NCBI GenBank assembly: GCA_012517575.1
Contig: JAAYUQ010000097.1
Location: 1 to 64,000 of the forward strand
Source: Bacteroidales bacterium
Lineage (GTDB): Bacteria; Bacteroidota; Bacteroidia; Bacteroidales; Paludibacteraceae
DNA: 64,000 nucleotides
Direction of reading: 5' to 3'
Shown: positions 55,472 to 64,000 of the stretch, piece by piece
Layout: the number at the start of each line of letters is the position of its first letter
Position numbering within the stretch: the stretch's first letter is position 1
Notes under the pieces: generated by a model
What the model was told of the DNA's origin: nothing
Database searches by the model: none
What the model saw: the letters and a program-made list of their open reading frames with translations, nothing else
Program-made: the position numbers and the translations under genes

Positions 55472-57265
55472 ATGAATTTAGAACAGACTATTCTACTGCT
55501 GGTTGAACAAGCTTTACAACATTTATACGGGGAAGAAATTTATCAAAATCCTTTGCAGGTTCAGAAAACACGAAAGGAATTTGAAGGTGATATGACGGTT
55601 GTGCTTTTCCCGTTGGTAAAGTCACTGCGCAAGTCTCCCGAGCAGATCGGAAAAGAAATTGGTGATTATTTATTAAACAGTTCATCCGTAATAGAATCTT
55701 ATAATGTAGTGAAAGGATTTCTAAATCTGAAAATTGGCGTTCAATACTGGCTCGAAAAATTAAACGAGATTTTTCAACAGAAAGATTTTTGGAAAGTTAT
55801 CCCGGATGAAAATGCTGACCTGATGATGATAGAATATTCTTCACCCAACACCAACAAACCCTTACATTTGGGACATGTGCGGAACAATTTGCTGGGGTGG
55901 AGTATTGCGCAAATTCAGGAAGCCAATGGATGGAAAGTTGTTAAGACAAATCTGGTCAACGATAGGGGTATTCATATATGTAAATCGATGCTTGCATGGA
56001 AATTGTTTGGCAATGGCGAAACGCCTCAAAGTTCAGGTTTAAAGGGCGATCATCTGGTGGGGAAATATTATGTGCTTTTTGATCAGGCTTATAAGCAACA
56101 GGTGAAGGAACTCGTAGAAAAAGGATGGAACGAAGAAGAAGCCAAAAAATCGGCGCCTTTAATGCAGGAAGCTCAAAAAATGTTATTGGCATGGGAAAAC
56201 AACGACCCGGAAGTTCGGAAGCTATGGGAAACCATGAATGGGTGGGTGTATGAAGGATTCAATGAAACTTATCGTAAATTGGGAATTAATTTTGATAAAA
56301 TTTATTACGAATCCGAAACTTATCTGGTGGGCAAAAAGATAGTGGAAGAGGGATTGGCCAACGGTATTTTTTATCGTCGTCCCGATGGTTCGGTTTGGGC
56401 TGATTTGAGAGAAGAAGGTTTGGACGAAAAATTATTGTTGAGGTCTGATGGCACTTCTGTATATATGACTCAGGATATCGGCACTGCTAAAGTTCGTTAT
56501 GATGATTTTCCGATAAAGAAAATGGTTTATGTGGTAGGGAATGAACAAAATTATCATTTTCAGGTTCTTTCCATTTTACTTGATAAGTTGGGATTTGAAT
56601 GGGGAAAAAGTCTGGTACATTTTTCTTACGGGATGGTTGAATTGCCTGACGGGAAAATGAAAAGTCGCGAGGGAACAGTGGTAGATGCAGATGATTTAAT
56701 TGATGAAATGCTTCGGACGGCACGCGATACTTCTGAAGAGCTGGGGAAACTTGATGGTTGTTCGCCTGAAGAAATAGAAAATATTGTTCGTATGGTGGCA
56801 TTGGGCGCTTTAAAATATTTTATACTGAAAGTAGATCCACGAAAGAATATGACTTTCAATCCAAAAGAATCGATAGATTTCAATGGAAATACGGGACCTT
56901 TCATTCAATACACTCATGCACGAATTCGTTCTGTTTTGCGAAAGGCTGACGAGCAGTCAATTTCTTTTGGCAAAGTGAATAACTTACACCTTTTATTATC
57001 TGAAAAGGAACGTTATCTCATTCAGCTACTTACCGAATTTCCCGAAGTGGTGAAGGAAGCTGGCAATGAATTTAATCCTGCTCTCATAGCCAATTTCCTT
57101 TATGAATTAGTAAAAGAGTACAATCAGTTTTATCACGATTATTCTATCTTAAAGGAAGAAAATACCGATTTGCGCAATTTCAGATTGGTTCTTTCATCTG
57201 CTATTGCAGAGGTCATTAAGAATGGTATGGCATTGCTGGGCATAGAAGTTCCTGAAAGAATGTAA
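55472..57265 (+). CDS. argS: arginyl-tRNA synthetase
   Basis: 597 residues from MNLEQTILLLVEQ, chosen because the -7 box precedes it and because the 34 upstream residues are hydrophobic and foreign to ArgS. N-terminal Add-1 domain, HIGH motif as NKPLHLGHVRNN, KMSKS region as DGKMKSREGTVV, and C-terminal anticodon-binding DALR domain ending EVIKNGMALLGIEVPERM. It attaches arginine to tRNA(Arg) in the cytoplasm. Confidence 0.95.
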   Translation: MNLEQTILLLVEQALQHLYGEEIYQNPLQVQKTRKEFEGDMTVVLFPLVKSLRKSPEQIGKEIGDYLLNSSSVIESYNVVKGFLNLKIGVQYWLEKLNEIFQQKDFWKVIPDENADLMMIEYSSPNTNKPLHLGHVRNNLLGWSIAQIQEANGWKVVKTNLVNDRGIHICKSMLAWKLFGNGETPQSSGLKGDHLVGKYYVLFDQAYKQQVKELVEKGWNEEEAKKSAPLMQEAQKMLLAWENNDPEVRKLWETMNGWVYEGFNETYRKLGINFDKIYYESETYLVGKKIVEEGLANGIFYRRPDGSVWADLREEGLDEKLLLRSDGTSVYMTQDIGTAKVRYDDFPIKKMVYVVGNEQNYHFQVLSILLDKLGFEWGKSLVHFSYGMVELPDGKMKSREGTVVDADDLIDEMLRTARDTSEELGKLDGCSPEEIENIVRMVALGALKYFILKVDPRKNMTFNPKESIDFNGNTGPFIQYTHARIRSVLRKADEQSISFGKVNNLHLLLSEKERYLIQLLTEFPEVVKEAGNEFNPALIANFLYELVKEYNQFYHDYSILKEENTDLRNFRLVLSSAIAEVIKNGMALLGIEVPERM

Positions 57266-57564
57266 TAGATTTTTTTAAGCTTCAGTGAAGTAAGTTTTTT
57301 GAAAATTCTGTTTCTACACAAATTTAATTGAAATAAAACCGATGTTGGCAGTCACTACAAGTTCATTCCCGACACAAATATCGATTTTTCTTTTCGGATT
57401 TCTCTATGGATGGAAGTTTTTTAATAAGCAGAGAAGCAAATAGATAACGAATTTTTAAAAAAAATTCAATGATTGCATTGTAAATAAAAAAATTATTTCT
57501 AACTTTGCAACCCGTTTGAATAAGAAAACAAGAACTCAAAAATATTTATACAACTAATAATAAA
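57266..57564 (+). other. intergenic region argS-rpsL with a possible 33-codon ORF
   Basis: 299 nt. A weak CTTC-AGT-GAAG hairpin followed by Ts (57280-57298) may terminate argS. A 33-codon frame (57342-57443) reads MLAVTTSSFPTQISIFLFGFL and then YGWKFFNKQRSK, a possible one-helix membrane microprotein; there is no known homologue to me. The rpsL promoter occupies the right end. Confidence 0.35.
57478..57507 (+). promoter_or_regulatory. promoter of the str/S10 ribosomal operon
   Basis: ATTG/TTG (57478-57480), 19-nt spacer and TAACTTTG (57500-57507) match the Bacteroidetes -33/-7 pattern. The leader before rpsL would be about 50 nt. Confidence 0.65.
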
Positions 57565-57975
57565 ATGCCTACAATTCAACAATTAGTTAGAAAAGGAAGG
57601 ACAGAACTCATTGATAAAAGTAAATCACCTGCTTTGGATTCATGTCCACAACGCAGAGGAGTATGTATCCGTGTTTACACTACTACGCCTAAAAAACCAA
57701 ATTCGGCTTTACGTAAGGTTGCTCGTGTGCGTCTGACAAATCAGAAGGAAGTAAATGCTTATATACCAGGCGAAGGACACAATTTGCAGGAACACTCTAT
57801 CGTATTGGTTCGTGGAGGTCGTGTAAAAGATTTGCCGGGTGTACGTTATCACATTGTTAGAGGTACGCTCGACACGGCAGGCGTAAGTGGTCGGTTGCAG
57901 CGTCGTTCAAAATACGGAGCCAAACGTCCTAAAAAAGGACAGCCGGCAGCTGCTTCAACAGGAAAGAAAAAATAA
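57565..57975 (+). CDS. rpsL: 30S ribosomal protein S12
   Basis: 136 residues with a full S12 core: [33 protein letters not shown] and [31 protein letters not shown]. Both lysines whose mutation gives streptomycin resistance in other bacteria (in PKKPNS and RVKDLP) are wild type. First gene of the operon rpsL-rpsG-fusA. Confidence 0.98.
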   Translation: MPTIQQLVRKGRTELIDKSKSPALDSCPQRRGVCIRVYTTTPKKPNSALRKVARVRLTNQKEVNAYIPGEGHNLQEHSIVLVRGGRVKDLPGVRYHIVRGTLDTAGVSGRLQRRSKYGAKRPKKGQPAAASTGKKK

Positions 57976-57980
57976 AATTG

Positions 57981-57998
57981 AACTTCAGAAGTGAAGTT
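57981..57998 (+). other. short hairpin after rpsL
   Basis: AACTTC-AGAAGT-GAAGTT, 6-bp stem with T run after it, in the unusually long (191 nt) gap between rpsL and rpsG. It could act as an attenuator; too short for a confident terminator. Confidence 0.3.
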
Positions 57999-58166
57999 TT
58001 TGCGATAAAAAGGTTATAATTTTTTTTGAATATACAATCAATTCAAGTTTAAACACTTGTTTGAGTTTTTCAGGAAGCGGATGATAGTTGAGTAAATGAC
58101 TTAAAGAAGTCGTTGAAGCATACTAAGAAAGCAACTAAAAACAAAAACGGAAATTTTTAATAAAAA

Positions 58167-58643
58167 ATGAGAAAATCGAAACCTAAAAGAAGGGTCGTAT
58201 TACCTGATCCGATTTTCAATGATCCGATGGTAACAAAATTTGTCAACCATCTAATGTTCGATGGCAAAAAATCCATTGCTTTCGATATTTTTTATTCTGC
58301 ACTCGAGAATGTAAAAAACAAACTCCCCAACGAAGAGAAGTCTTCTCTTGAAATCTGGAAAAAAGCACTTGAAAATGTAACACCTTTGGTCGAAGTTAGA
58401 TCGCGCCGTGTTGGCGGAGCTACTTTCCAGGTTCCTACAGAAATCCGTCCTGAACGGAAAGAATCCATTTCGATGAAAAATTTAATTCTATATGCTCGCA
58501 AACGAGGTGGACATTCTATGTCCGATAAACTGGCTGCCGAAATCGTAGATGCTTTCAACAGTCAGGGTGGAGCTTATAAACGCAAAGAAGATATTCATCG
58601 TATGGCGGAAGCTAATCGTGCGTTTGCGCACTTTAAATTTTAA
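58167..58643 (+). CDS. rpsG: 30S ribosomal protein S7
   Basis: 158 residues; S7 signatures [43 protein letters not shown] and [20 protein letters not shown]. Binds the 3' major domain of 16S rRNA. 19 nt before fusA. Confidence 0.98.
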   Translation: MRKSKPKRRVVLPDPIFNDPMVTKFVNHLMFDGKKSIAFDIFYSALENVKNKLPNEEKSSLEIWKKALENVTPLVEVRSRRVGGATFQVPTEIRPERKESISMKNLILYARKRGGHSMSDKLAAEIVDAFNSQGGAYKRKEDIHRMAEANRAFAHFKF

Positions 58644-58662
58644 TTGAAGGAATTTTTTTAAA

Positions 58663-60786
58663 ATGGCGAAAGTAGATTTAAGTTATACAAGAAATATTGG
58701 CATCATGGCTCACATTGATGCCGGAAAAACCACTACCTCGGAACGAATCCTGTATTATACCGGTTTGACACATAAAATTGGAGAAGTTCATGATGGCGCT
58801 GCCACTATGGACTGGATGGAACAGGAACAGGAACGAGGCATTACCATTACATCCGCTGCAACTACAACTTTTTGGAATTACAATCAGCATCAATATAAAA
58901 TTAATTTGATTGACACTCCGGGGCACGTTGACTTTACGGTTGAAGTTGAGCGCTCGCTTCGAATTCTCGACGGAGCCGTTGCAACTTTTTGCGCCGTTGG
59001 TGGTGTGGAACCACAATCGGAGACAGTGTGGCGACAGGCTGATAAATATAATGTTCCGCGTATTTGTTTTGTCAATAAAATGGATCGTTCAGGAGCCGAT
59101 TTCTTTGAAGTGGTTCGACAAATCAGAGAAGTTTTAGGCGCTAAACCTTGTGCGATTCAAATTCCTATCGGAGCTGAAGAAAAGTTCAAAGGTGTTATCG
59201 ACTTGATAAAAATGAAAGCAATTTTTTGGCACGACGAAACCATGGGAGCTGAATATTCGGAAGAAGAAATTCCAGCCGATTTGGTGAATGAAGCTCGTGA
59301 ATGGAGAGAAAAAATGCTGGAAATTGTATCAGAATTCGATGATGCTGTAATGGAGAAATTTTTTGATGACCCTTCAGCAATTACTGAAGATGAAATCAAA
59401 GCAGCTATCCGTAAAGGAACGCTGTCAAAAGAAATTAATCCGGTTATTTGCGGTTCTGCATTTAAAAACAAGGGAATACAAACCATGCTTGATGCGGTTT
59501 GTGCTTATCTCCCAAGTCCGCTCGATAATCCTGAGATAGTTGGGAAAGACCCACGCTACGAAGATAAAACAGTGGTTCGTCATCCCGATCCAAATGAACC
59601 TTTGTGTGCATTGGCTTTCAAAATAGCTACTGACCCTTATGTAGGTCGTTTGTGCTATTTCCGTGTTTATTCAGGTAAACTCGAATCCGGTTCTTATGTT
59701 TATAATCCGAGGACCGATAAGAAGGAAAGAATTTCCCGCATTTTTCAAATGCATTCCAATAAGCAAAATCCGATTGATTTGATTTCTGCAGGTGATATCG
59801 GTGCAGGAGTCGGCTTTAAGGATATAAAGACAGGTGATACGCTTTGCGATGAAAATAATCCTATTGTGCTGGAATCGATGGATTTTCCTGAACCGGTCAT
59901 AGGAATCAGTATTGAACCCAAAACGCAAAAAGACCTTGATAAACTTGGTGTGGGATTGTCAAAATTGGCTGAAGAAGATCCAACTTTTACTGTACACACC
60001 GATGAACAGTCAGGTCAAACGATAATAAGTGGAATGGGAGAACTTCATTTGGAAATTATTATCGACCGACTCAGACGTGAGTTTAAGGTAGAATGCAATC
60101 AGGGACGACCGCAGGTAGCCTACAAAGAAGCCATTACACAGCCTGTAGAAATACGCGAAGTGTATAAAAAGCAGACGGGTGGACGTGGTAAATTTGCCGA
60201 TATTATCGTTCGGGTTGAACCTGCCGATAAGGATTTTGAAGGAAATTTGCAGTTTGTTGATATGGTAAAGGGCGGAAACATTCCAAAAGAATACATTCCT
60301 TCCATTCAGAAAGGTTTTCAGTCAGCTATGAAAAATGGCGTGTTGGCGGGGTTCCCTGTCGATAGCTTAAAAGTTACTGTATTGGATGGTTCGTTCCACC
60401 CTGTCGATTCTGACCAGCTTTCGTTTGAAATTTGTGCTCAGATAGCTTTTAAGAATGCTTGTATGAAAGCCAAGCCGGTGTTGCTGGAACCAATCATGAA
60501 AATTGAAGTGGTTACTCCCGAAGAAAGTATGGGCGATGTAATTGCCGACTTGAACAAGCGGAGAGGACAAGTTGAGGGAATGGAATCGAGCCGTACAGGT
60601 GCACGCATTATTAAGGCAAAAGTTCCTTTGGCAGAAATGTTCGGATATGTTACAGCTCTTAGAACCATAACTTCTGGTCGTGCTACTTCTTCAATGGAAT
60701 TTTCACACTATGCCGAAGTTTCCAACTCATTAGCCAGAGAAGTGGTAGCTGAAGCGAAAGGGAAAGTTGAATTATTACATTATTAA
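58663..60786 (+). CDS. fusA: elongation factor G
   Basis: 707 residues. GTPase motifs [53 protein letters not shown] and [10 protein letters not shown]; domain IV-V residues follow to the end ([16 protein letters not shown]). Catalyses translocation on the ribosome. Encoded in the conserved rpsL-rpsG-fusA order. Confidence 0.97.
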   Translation: MAKVDLSYTRNIGIMAHIDAGKTTTSERILYYTGLTHKIGEVHDGAATMDWMEQEQERGITITSAATTTFWNYNQHQYKINLIDTPGHVDFTVEVERSLRILDGAVATFCAVGGVEPQSETVWRQADKYNVPRICFVNKMDRSGADFFEVVRQIREVLGAKPCAIQIPIGAEEKFKGVIDLIKMKAIFWHDETMGAEYSEEEIPADLVNEAREWREKMLEIVSEFDDAVMEKFFDDPSAITEDEIKAAIRKGTLSKEINPVICGSAFKNKGIQTMLDAVCAYLPSPLDNPEIVGKDPRYEDKTVVRHPDPNEPLCALAFKIATDPYVGRLCYFRVYSGKLESGSYVYNPRTDKKERISRIFQMHSNKQNPIDLISAGDIGAGVGFKDIKTGDTLCDENNPIVLESMDFPEPVIGISIEPKTQKDLDKLGVGLSKLAEEDPTFTVHTDEQSGQTIISGMGELHLEIIIDRLRREFKVECNQGRPQVAYKEAITQPVEIREVYKKQTGGRGKFADIIVRVEPADKDFEGNLQFVDMVKGGNIPKEYIPSIQKGFQSAMKNGVLAGFPVDSLKVTVLDGSFHPVDSDQLSFEICAQIAFKNACMKAKPVLLEPIMKIEVVTPEESMGDVIADLNKRRGQVEGMESSRTGARIIKAKVPLAEMFGYVTALRTITSGRATSSMEFSHYAEVSNSLAREVVAEAKGKVELLHY

Positions 60787-60856
60787 TGAAATACATTTTT
60801 AATTAGTAAATGACTCTTAATTAAAAATTAAACACACTAAAACAAAATCATCAACG

Positions 60857-61162
60857 ATGAGTCAAAAAATTAGAATTAAATTGAAATCTTACGATTATAA
60901 TCTGGTTGACAAGTCAGCCGAAAAAATCGTAAAAACGGTTAAGGCAACAGGTGCAGTAGTAAGTGGACCTATTCCACTTCCCACACACAAAAGAATTTTT
61001 ACGGTAAACCGATCCACCTTTGTCAACAAAAAGTCGCGCGAACAGTTTGAATTGTCATCCTACAAAAGGTTGATTGACATTTACAGTTCGACCAGCAAAA
61101 CGGTAGATGCTTTGATGAAGTTGGAATTACCCAGCGGAGTGGAAGTTGAAATTAAGGTTTGA
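60857..61162 (+). CDS. rpsJ: 30S ribosomal protein S10
   Basis: 101 residues; S10 signatures [20 protein letters not shown] and [26 protein letters not shown]. Begins the S10 part of the cluster; no tuf gene intervenes between fusA and rpsJ. Confidence 0.97.
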   Translation: MSQKIRIKLKSYDYNLVDKSAEKIVKTVKATGAVVSGPIPLPTHKRIFTVNRSTFVNKKSREQFELSSYKRLIDIYSSTSKTVDALMKLELPSGVEVEIKV

Positions 61163-61279
61163 AAAATTGCAATGCTAAATTTCAGACTTAATGAATTTGA
61201 AAAAAATATTGAATTAAAAATAAGCAATCAACTTTTCTGACTTTTGTATAAGGAAGGCAGAAAATAACAAACTATTGAA

Positions 61280-61897
61280 ATGCCAGGATTAATAGGGAAA
61301 AAAATCGGAATGACATCCGTTTTCAGTGCTGATGGGAAAAATGTTCCATGCACTGTTATCGAAGCTGGTCCTTGTGTTGTTACTCAAATCAAGAGCATTG
61401 AAACCGACGGTTATGAAGCTATTCAGGTAGGTTTTGAAGAAAAGAAACCAAAACATACCAACAAGCCCGAAGCGGGACATTTTAAAGCTGCAGGAGTAAC
61501 GCCACAACGACACTTGGTTGAGTTCAAAGGATTTGAAGGAGATTTTAAATTGGGTGATCTTATCACAGTTGAAATCTTTGAGAACAGTACTTTTGTCGAT
61601 GTAGTAGGTACTTCGAAAGGAAAAGGATATCAAGGTGTTGTAAAGAGACACAAATTTTCGGGAGTTGGTGAAACAACGCACGGTCAGCACAATCGACAGA
61701 GAGCGCCCGGTTCTTTAGGAGCTTCTTCCTTTCCTTCACGCGTATTTAAAGGTATGAGAATGGCCGGACGCATGGGAGGCGATAAAGTAACCGTTCAAAA
61801 TTTACAGGTATTAAAAATCATTCCGGAACATAATTTATTGCTGGTCAAAGGTTCTGTTCCCGGAACTAAAGGTTCAATCGTAATCATCAATAAATGA
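61280..61897 (+). CDS. rplC: 50S ribosomal protein L3
   Basis: 205 residues; starts [30 protein letters not shown] and contains [14 protein letters not shown] and [14 protein letters not shown]. 117-nt gap before it holds no gene. The stop overlaps the next start. Confidence 0.97.
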   Translation: MPGLIGKKIGMTSVFSADGKNVPCTVIEAGPCVVTQIKSIETDGYEAIQVGFEEKKPKHTNKPEAGHFKAAGVTPQRHLVEFKGFEGDFKLGDLITVEIFENSTFVDVVGTSKGKGYQGVVKRHKFSGVGETTHGQHNRQRAPGSLGASSFPSRVFKGMRMAGRMGGDKVTVQNLQVLKIIPEHNLLLVKGSVPGTKGSIVIINK

Positions 61898-61899
61898 TC

Positions 61900-62532
61900 A
61901 TGGAATTAAGTGTATTAAATATCAAAGGAGAAGACACTGGCAGAAAAGTGTCATTGAATGAGGCTATTTTCGGCATTGAACCGAACGACCATGCTATTTA
62001 TTTGGATGTTAAGCAATTTTTGGCTAACCGACGTCAGGGAACACACAAAGCCAAAGCCCGCAGCGAAATTTCGGGTAGTACCCGCAAATTGGGGAGACAA
62101 AAAGGCGGAGGTGGTGCTCGTCCCGGTGATATTAAATCTCCGGTAAGAGTGGGCGGTGGACGAGTTTTTGGTCCTGTTCCACGCGATTACAGTTTTAAGT
62201 TGAATAAAAAAGTGAAACAACTGGCTCGTAAATCTGCTCTTTCCTATAAAGCCAAAAATGGAGAAATTACGGTGGTTGAAAATTTTGAATTTGAAGCTCC
62301 AAAAACAAAAAAAATGCTCGAATTGGCTAAAAATTTGCAAGTTGTCGATAAAAAGCCTTTAATTGTTTTATCAAGTGCAAATAAAAACGTATATTTGTCG
62401 GCTCGTAATTTACCTTCAATAGATGTAATAACAACTTCTGAACTAAATACTTACAATGTGCTTAATGCAAAATCTCTTGTATTAACGGAAGGTTCGGTTA
62501 CTGCTTTGGAGCAATTTTTTAACGTAGAATAA
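61900..62532 (+). CDS. rplD: 50S ribosomal protein L4
   Basis: 210 residues from [10 protein letters not shown]; an ATG two codons earlier (61894) overlaps the rplC stop. Conserved [47 protein letters not shown] is the extended loop at the exit tunnel. Confidence 0.96.
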   Translation: MELSVLNIKGEDTGRKVSLNEAIFGIEPNDHAIYLDVKQFLANRRQGTHKAKARSEISGSTRKLGRQKGGGGARPGDIKSPVRVGGGRVFGPVPRDYSFKLNKKVKQLARKSALSYKAKNGEITVVENFEFEAPKTKKMLELAKNLQVVDKKPLIVLSSANKNVYLSARNLPSIDVITTSELNTYNVLNAKSLVLTEGSVTALEQFFNVE

Positions 62533-62544
62533 GGAGGAATAGAG

Positions 62545-62835
62545 ATGGGAGTTATATTAAAACCATTGGTAACAGAGAAATTGACAAAGCTGGGTGATAA
62601 ATTCAATCGCTATGGCTTTAGAGTACAGAAGGATGCTAATAAGCTGCAAATCAAACAGGCTGTTGAAACCATGTACAACGTAACGGTAGTCGAAGTAAAT
62701 ACTATGATTGTTCCTTCAAAAAAACGGAGCCGCTATACGAAAAGTGGTGTAATCACTGGGAAGAGACCGGCTTATAAAAAAGCGATCGTTACGGTAAAAA
62801 AAGGAGAAGAAATCGATTTTTTTAGCAATATTTAA
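62545..62835 (+). CDS. rplW: 50S ribosomal protein L23
   Basis: 96 residues; L23 core KPLVTEKLTKLGDKFNRYGFRVQKDANKLQIKQAVETMYNVTVVEVNTM. Lies at the tunnel exit and is the docking site for trigger factor and SRP. A good Shine-Dalgarno-like AAGGAGG precedes it, uncommon in this genome. Confidence 0.96.
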   Translation: MGVILKPLVTEKLTKLGDKFNRYGFRVQKDANKLQIKQAVETMYNVTVVEVNTMIVPSKKRSRYTKSGVITGKRPAYKKAIVTVKKGEEIDFFSNI

Positions 62836-62844
62836 AAGACTAAA

Positions 62845-63669
62845 ATGGCTGTACGTAAATTATTGCCCACTACACCAGGGCAGAGAAATAAAATTATTAG
62901 CAAGTTTGACACGATTACGAAGAGTGAACCGGAAAAAGCGCTGGTTTATGGAAAACGTAAAACCGGAGGAAGAAATAACAATGGTAAAATGACCATGCGC
63001 TATATTGGCGGCGGTCATAAAAAGAAATTCAGAGTTATCGATTTTGCCAGAACTAAAGATGGTGTTCCGGCCACAGTCAAAGCTATTGAGTACGATCCCA
63101 ACCGTTCGGCACGTATTGCATTGCTTTATTATGCAGATGGAGAAAAATCATATATTTTGGCTCCCAACGGTTTGCAGGTAGGTCAGAAAATTATATCGGG
63201 CAGCAATGTAGCGCCTGAAGTAGGGAATGCTCTTCCTTTGGAAAATATTCCACTTGGTACGATAGTTCACAATGTAGAACTCCGTCCGGGACAGGGAGCA
63301 GCTATGGCTCGCTCGGCTGGTACTTTTGCTCAGATTGTTTCCCGTGAAGATAAATATGTCATTGTTAAATTGCCTTCGGGAGAAGTCAGAAAAATTTTGG
63401 GTACATGCAAAGCTACTGTTGGTAGCGTTGGAAATTCCGATCATGCGCTTGAGAAATCGGGCAAGGCAGGCCGTTCACGTTGGTTAGGACGACGTCCGCG
63501 CGTGAGAGGAGTTGTAATGAATCCAGTGGATCACCCAATGGGTGGTGGCGAAGGTCGTGCTTCAGGAGGTCATCCGCGTTCGCGCAAGGGACTTTTGGCT
63601 AAAGGATACAAAACACGTCATCCTAAAAAGCAGTCCAGCAAGTACATAATTGAAAGAAGGAAAAAATAA
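62845..63669 (+). CDS. rplB: 50S ribosomal protein L2
   Basis: 274 residues; signatures [23 protein letters not shown], and [26 protein letters not shown] near the peptidyl transferase centre, with the conserved His. Continuous with rplW and rpsS. Confidence 0.98.
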   Translation: MAVRKLLPTTPGQRNKIISKFDTITKSEPEKALVYGKRKTGGRNNNGKMTMRYIGGGHKKKFRVIDFARTKDGVPATVKAIEYDPNRSARIALLYYADGEKSYILAPNGLQVGQKIISGSNVAPEVGNALPLENIPLGTIVHNVELRPGQGAAMARSAGTFAQIVSREDKYVIVKLPSGEVRKILGTCKATVGSVGNSDHALEKSGKAGRSRWLGRRPRVRGVVMNPVDHPMGGGEGRASGGHPRSRKGLLAKGYKTRHPKKQSSKYIIERRKK

Positions 63670-63691
63670 TCCAATAATGAAGTAAATCAAT

Positions 63692-63958
63692 ATGAGCCGT
63701 TCATTAAAAAAAGGACCTTATATCAGTCTGAAACTTGAAAAGAAAATACTTGACATGAATGAAAGCGGAAAGAAAACCGTTGTCAAAACATGGGCACGTG
63801 CTTCCATGATTTCTCCTGATTTTGTGGGTCATACTATTGCTGTTCACAATGGAAATAAATTTATTCCCGTATACATCACCGAAAACATGGTTGGACACAA
63901 ATTAGGTGAATTTGCAGTGACCCGTACTTTCCGTGGACATGCAGGGAAGAAAAAATAA
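63692..63958 (+). CDS. rpsS: 30S ribosomal protein S19
   Basis: 88 residues; S19 signatures [42 protein letters not shown] and [25 protein letters not shown]. Ends 42 nt before the window edge; the next gene, expected to be rplV, is not included. Confidence 0.98.
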   Translation: MSRSLKKGPYISLKLEKKILDMNESGKKTVVKTWARASMISPDFVGHTIAVHNGNKFIPVYITENMVGHKLGEFAVTRTFRGHAGKKK

Positions 63959-64000
63959 ACCATTGAAGCAGTAAGTTAGAAAATAAAAAAAAATTGGTAA

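Noticed and set aside
57266-57564. ribosomal leader attenuator before rpsL
   Set aside because: No protein-binding motif similar to known r-protein leaders; only a promoter and a weak hairpin are seen.
1-64000. CRISPR arrays, insertion sequences, tRNA or rRNA genes
   Set aside because: No spaced direct repeats, transposase motifs or tRNA cloverleaf were seen anywhere; the only non-coding RNA gene supported is the tmRNA.

Overview
The window comes from a low-GC member of the Bacteroidota, most likely order Bacteroidales. The evidence is a SusC/SusD pair, repeated promoter boxes of the TAnnTTTG (-7) type, type IX secretion C-terminal sorting domains, a fused NuoCD in an 11-subunit-type complex I cluster without nuoEFG, a long-form IspG, and a tmRNA whose tag reads GETNYALAA. 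The exact genus cannot be fixed from the sequence alone.

Positions 1-32.4 kb hold a large polysaccharide utilization locus (PUL), entirely on the minus strand. In transcription order it has a FadR-type GntR repressor (its own unit, closed by a terminator) and then three units, each headed by operators of consensus TTGGTYRACCAA. Unit 1 (31.35 to 16.75 kb): susC, susD, a surface lipoprotein, a two-helix PL6 lyase, a GH88 unsaturated glucuronyl hydrolase, a secreted jelly-roll lyase-like protein, a Tat-signal sugar isomerase-like protein, a heparinase II/III family lyase and a small esterase. Unit 2 (16.57 to 5.0 kb): a multidomain PL6, a lectin/FN3 protein, a multidomain esterase, a PL38-like lyase, a lectin-like protein and a second T9SS PL6. 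Unit 3 (4.9 to 0.085 kb): PL17 oligo-alginate lyase, KdgF-like cupin, ExuT-like uronate transporter and an SDR. Together they describe extracellular depolymerisation, outer-membrane import, periplasmic cleavage to unsaturated monouronate, linearisation, inner-membrane import and reduction towards 2-keto-3-deoxygluconate. Alginate is the best-supported substrate. The two esterases, GH88, the second heparinase-fold lyase and the jelly-roll protein suggest that the real substrate is decorated or that a second uronate polymer is co-targeted.

Positions 32.7-41.1 kb are plus-strand housekeeping genes with a minus-strand interruption: a sigma-54 activator without receiver domain, lptE, a conserved hypothetical gene, secG, (minus) a small barrel protein and ispG, (plus) a coiled-coil protein, zapA, rny and ssrA (tmRNA). 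Positions 41.2-53.6 kb are minus strand: kup and nuoN-M-L-K-J-I-H-CD-B-A. Positions 54.0-64.0 kb are plus strand: an MFS exporter, argS, then the str/S10 ribosomal cluster rpsL, rpsG, fusA, rpsJ, rplC, rplD, rplW, rplB, rpsS, running off the right edge.

The most notable observations are regulatory and modular. The GntR operator is fused to the -7 promoter box at several PUL promoters. Two PUL promoters share a roughly 100-bp conserved module that includes a second 18-bp palindrome near -69. An apparently undescribed module of about 155 residues is shared by the multidomain esterase and its neighbour.
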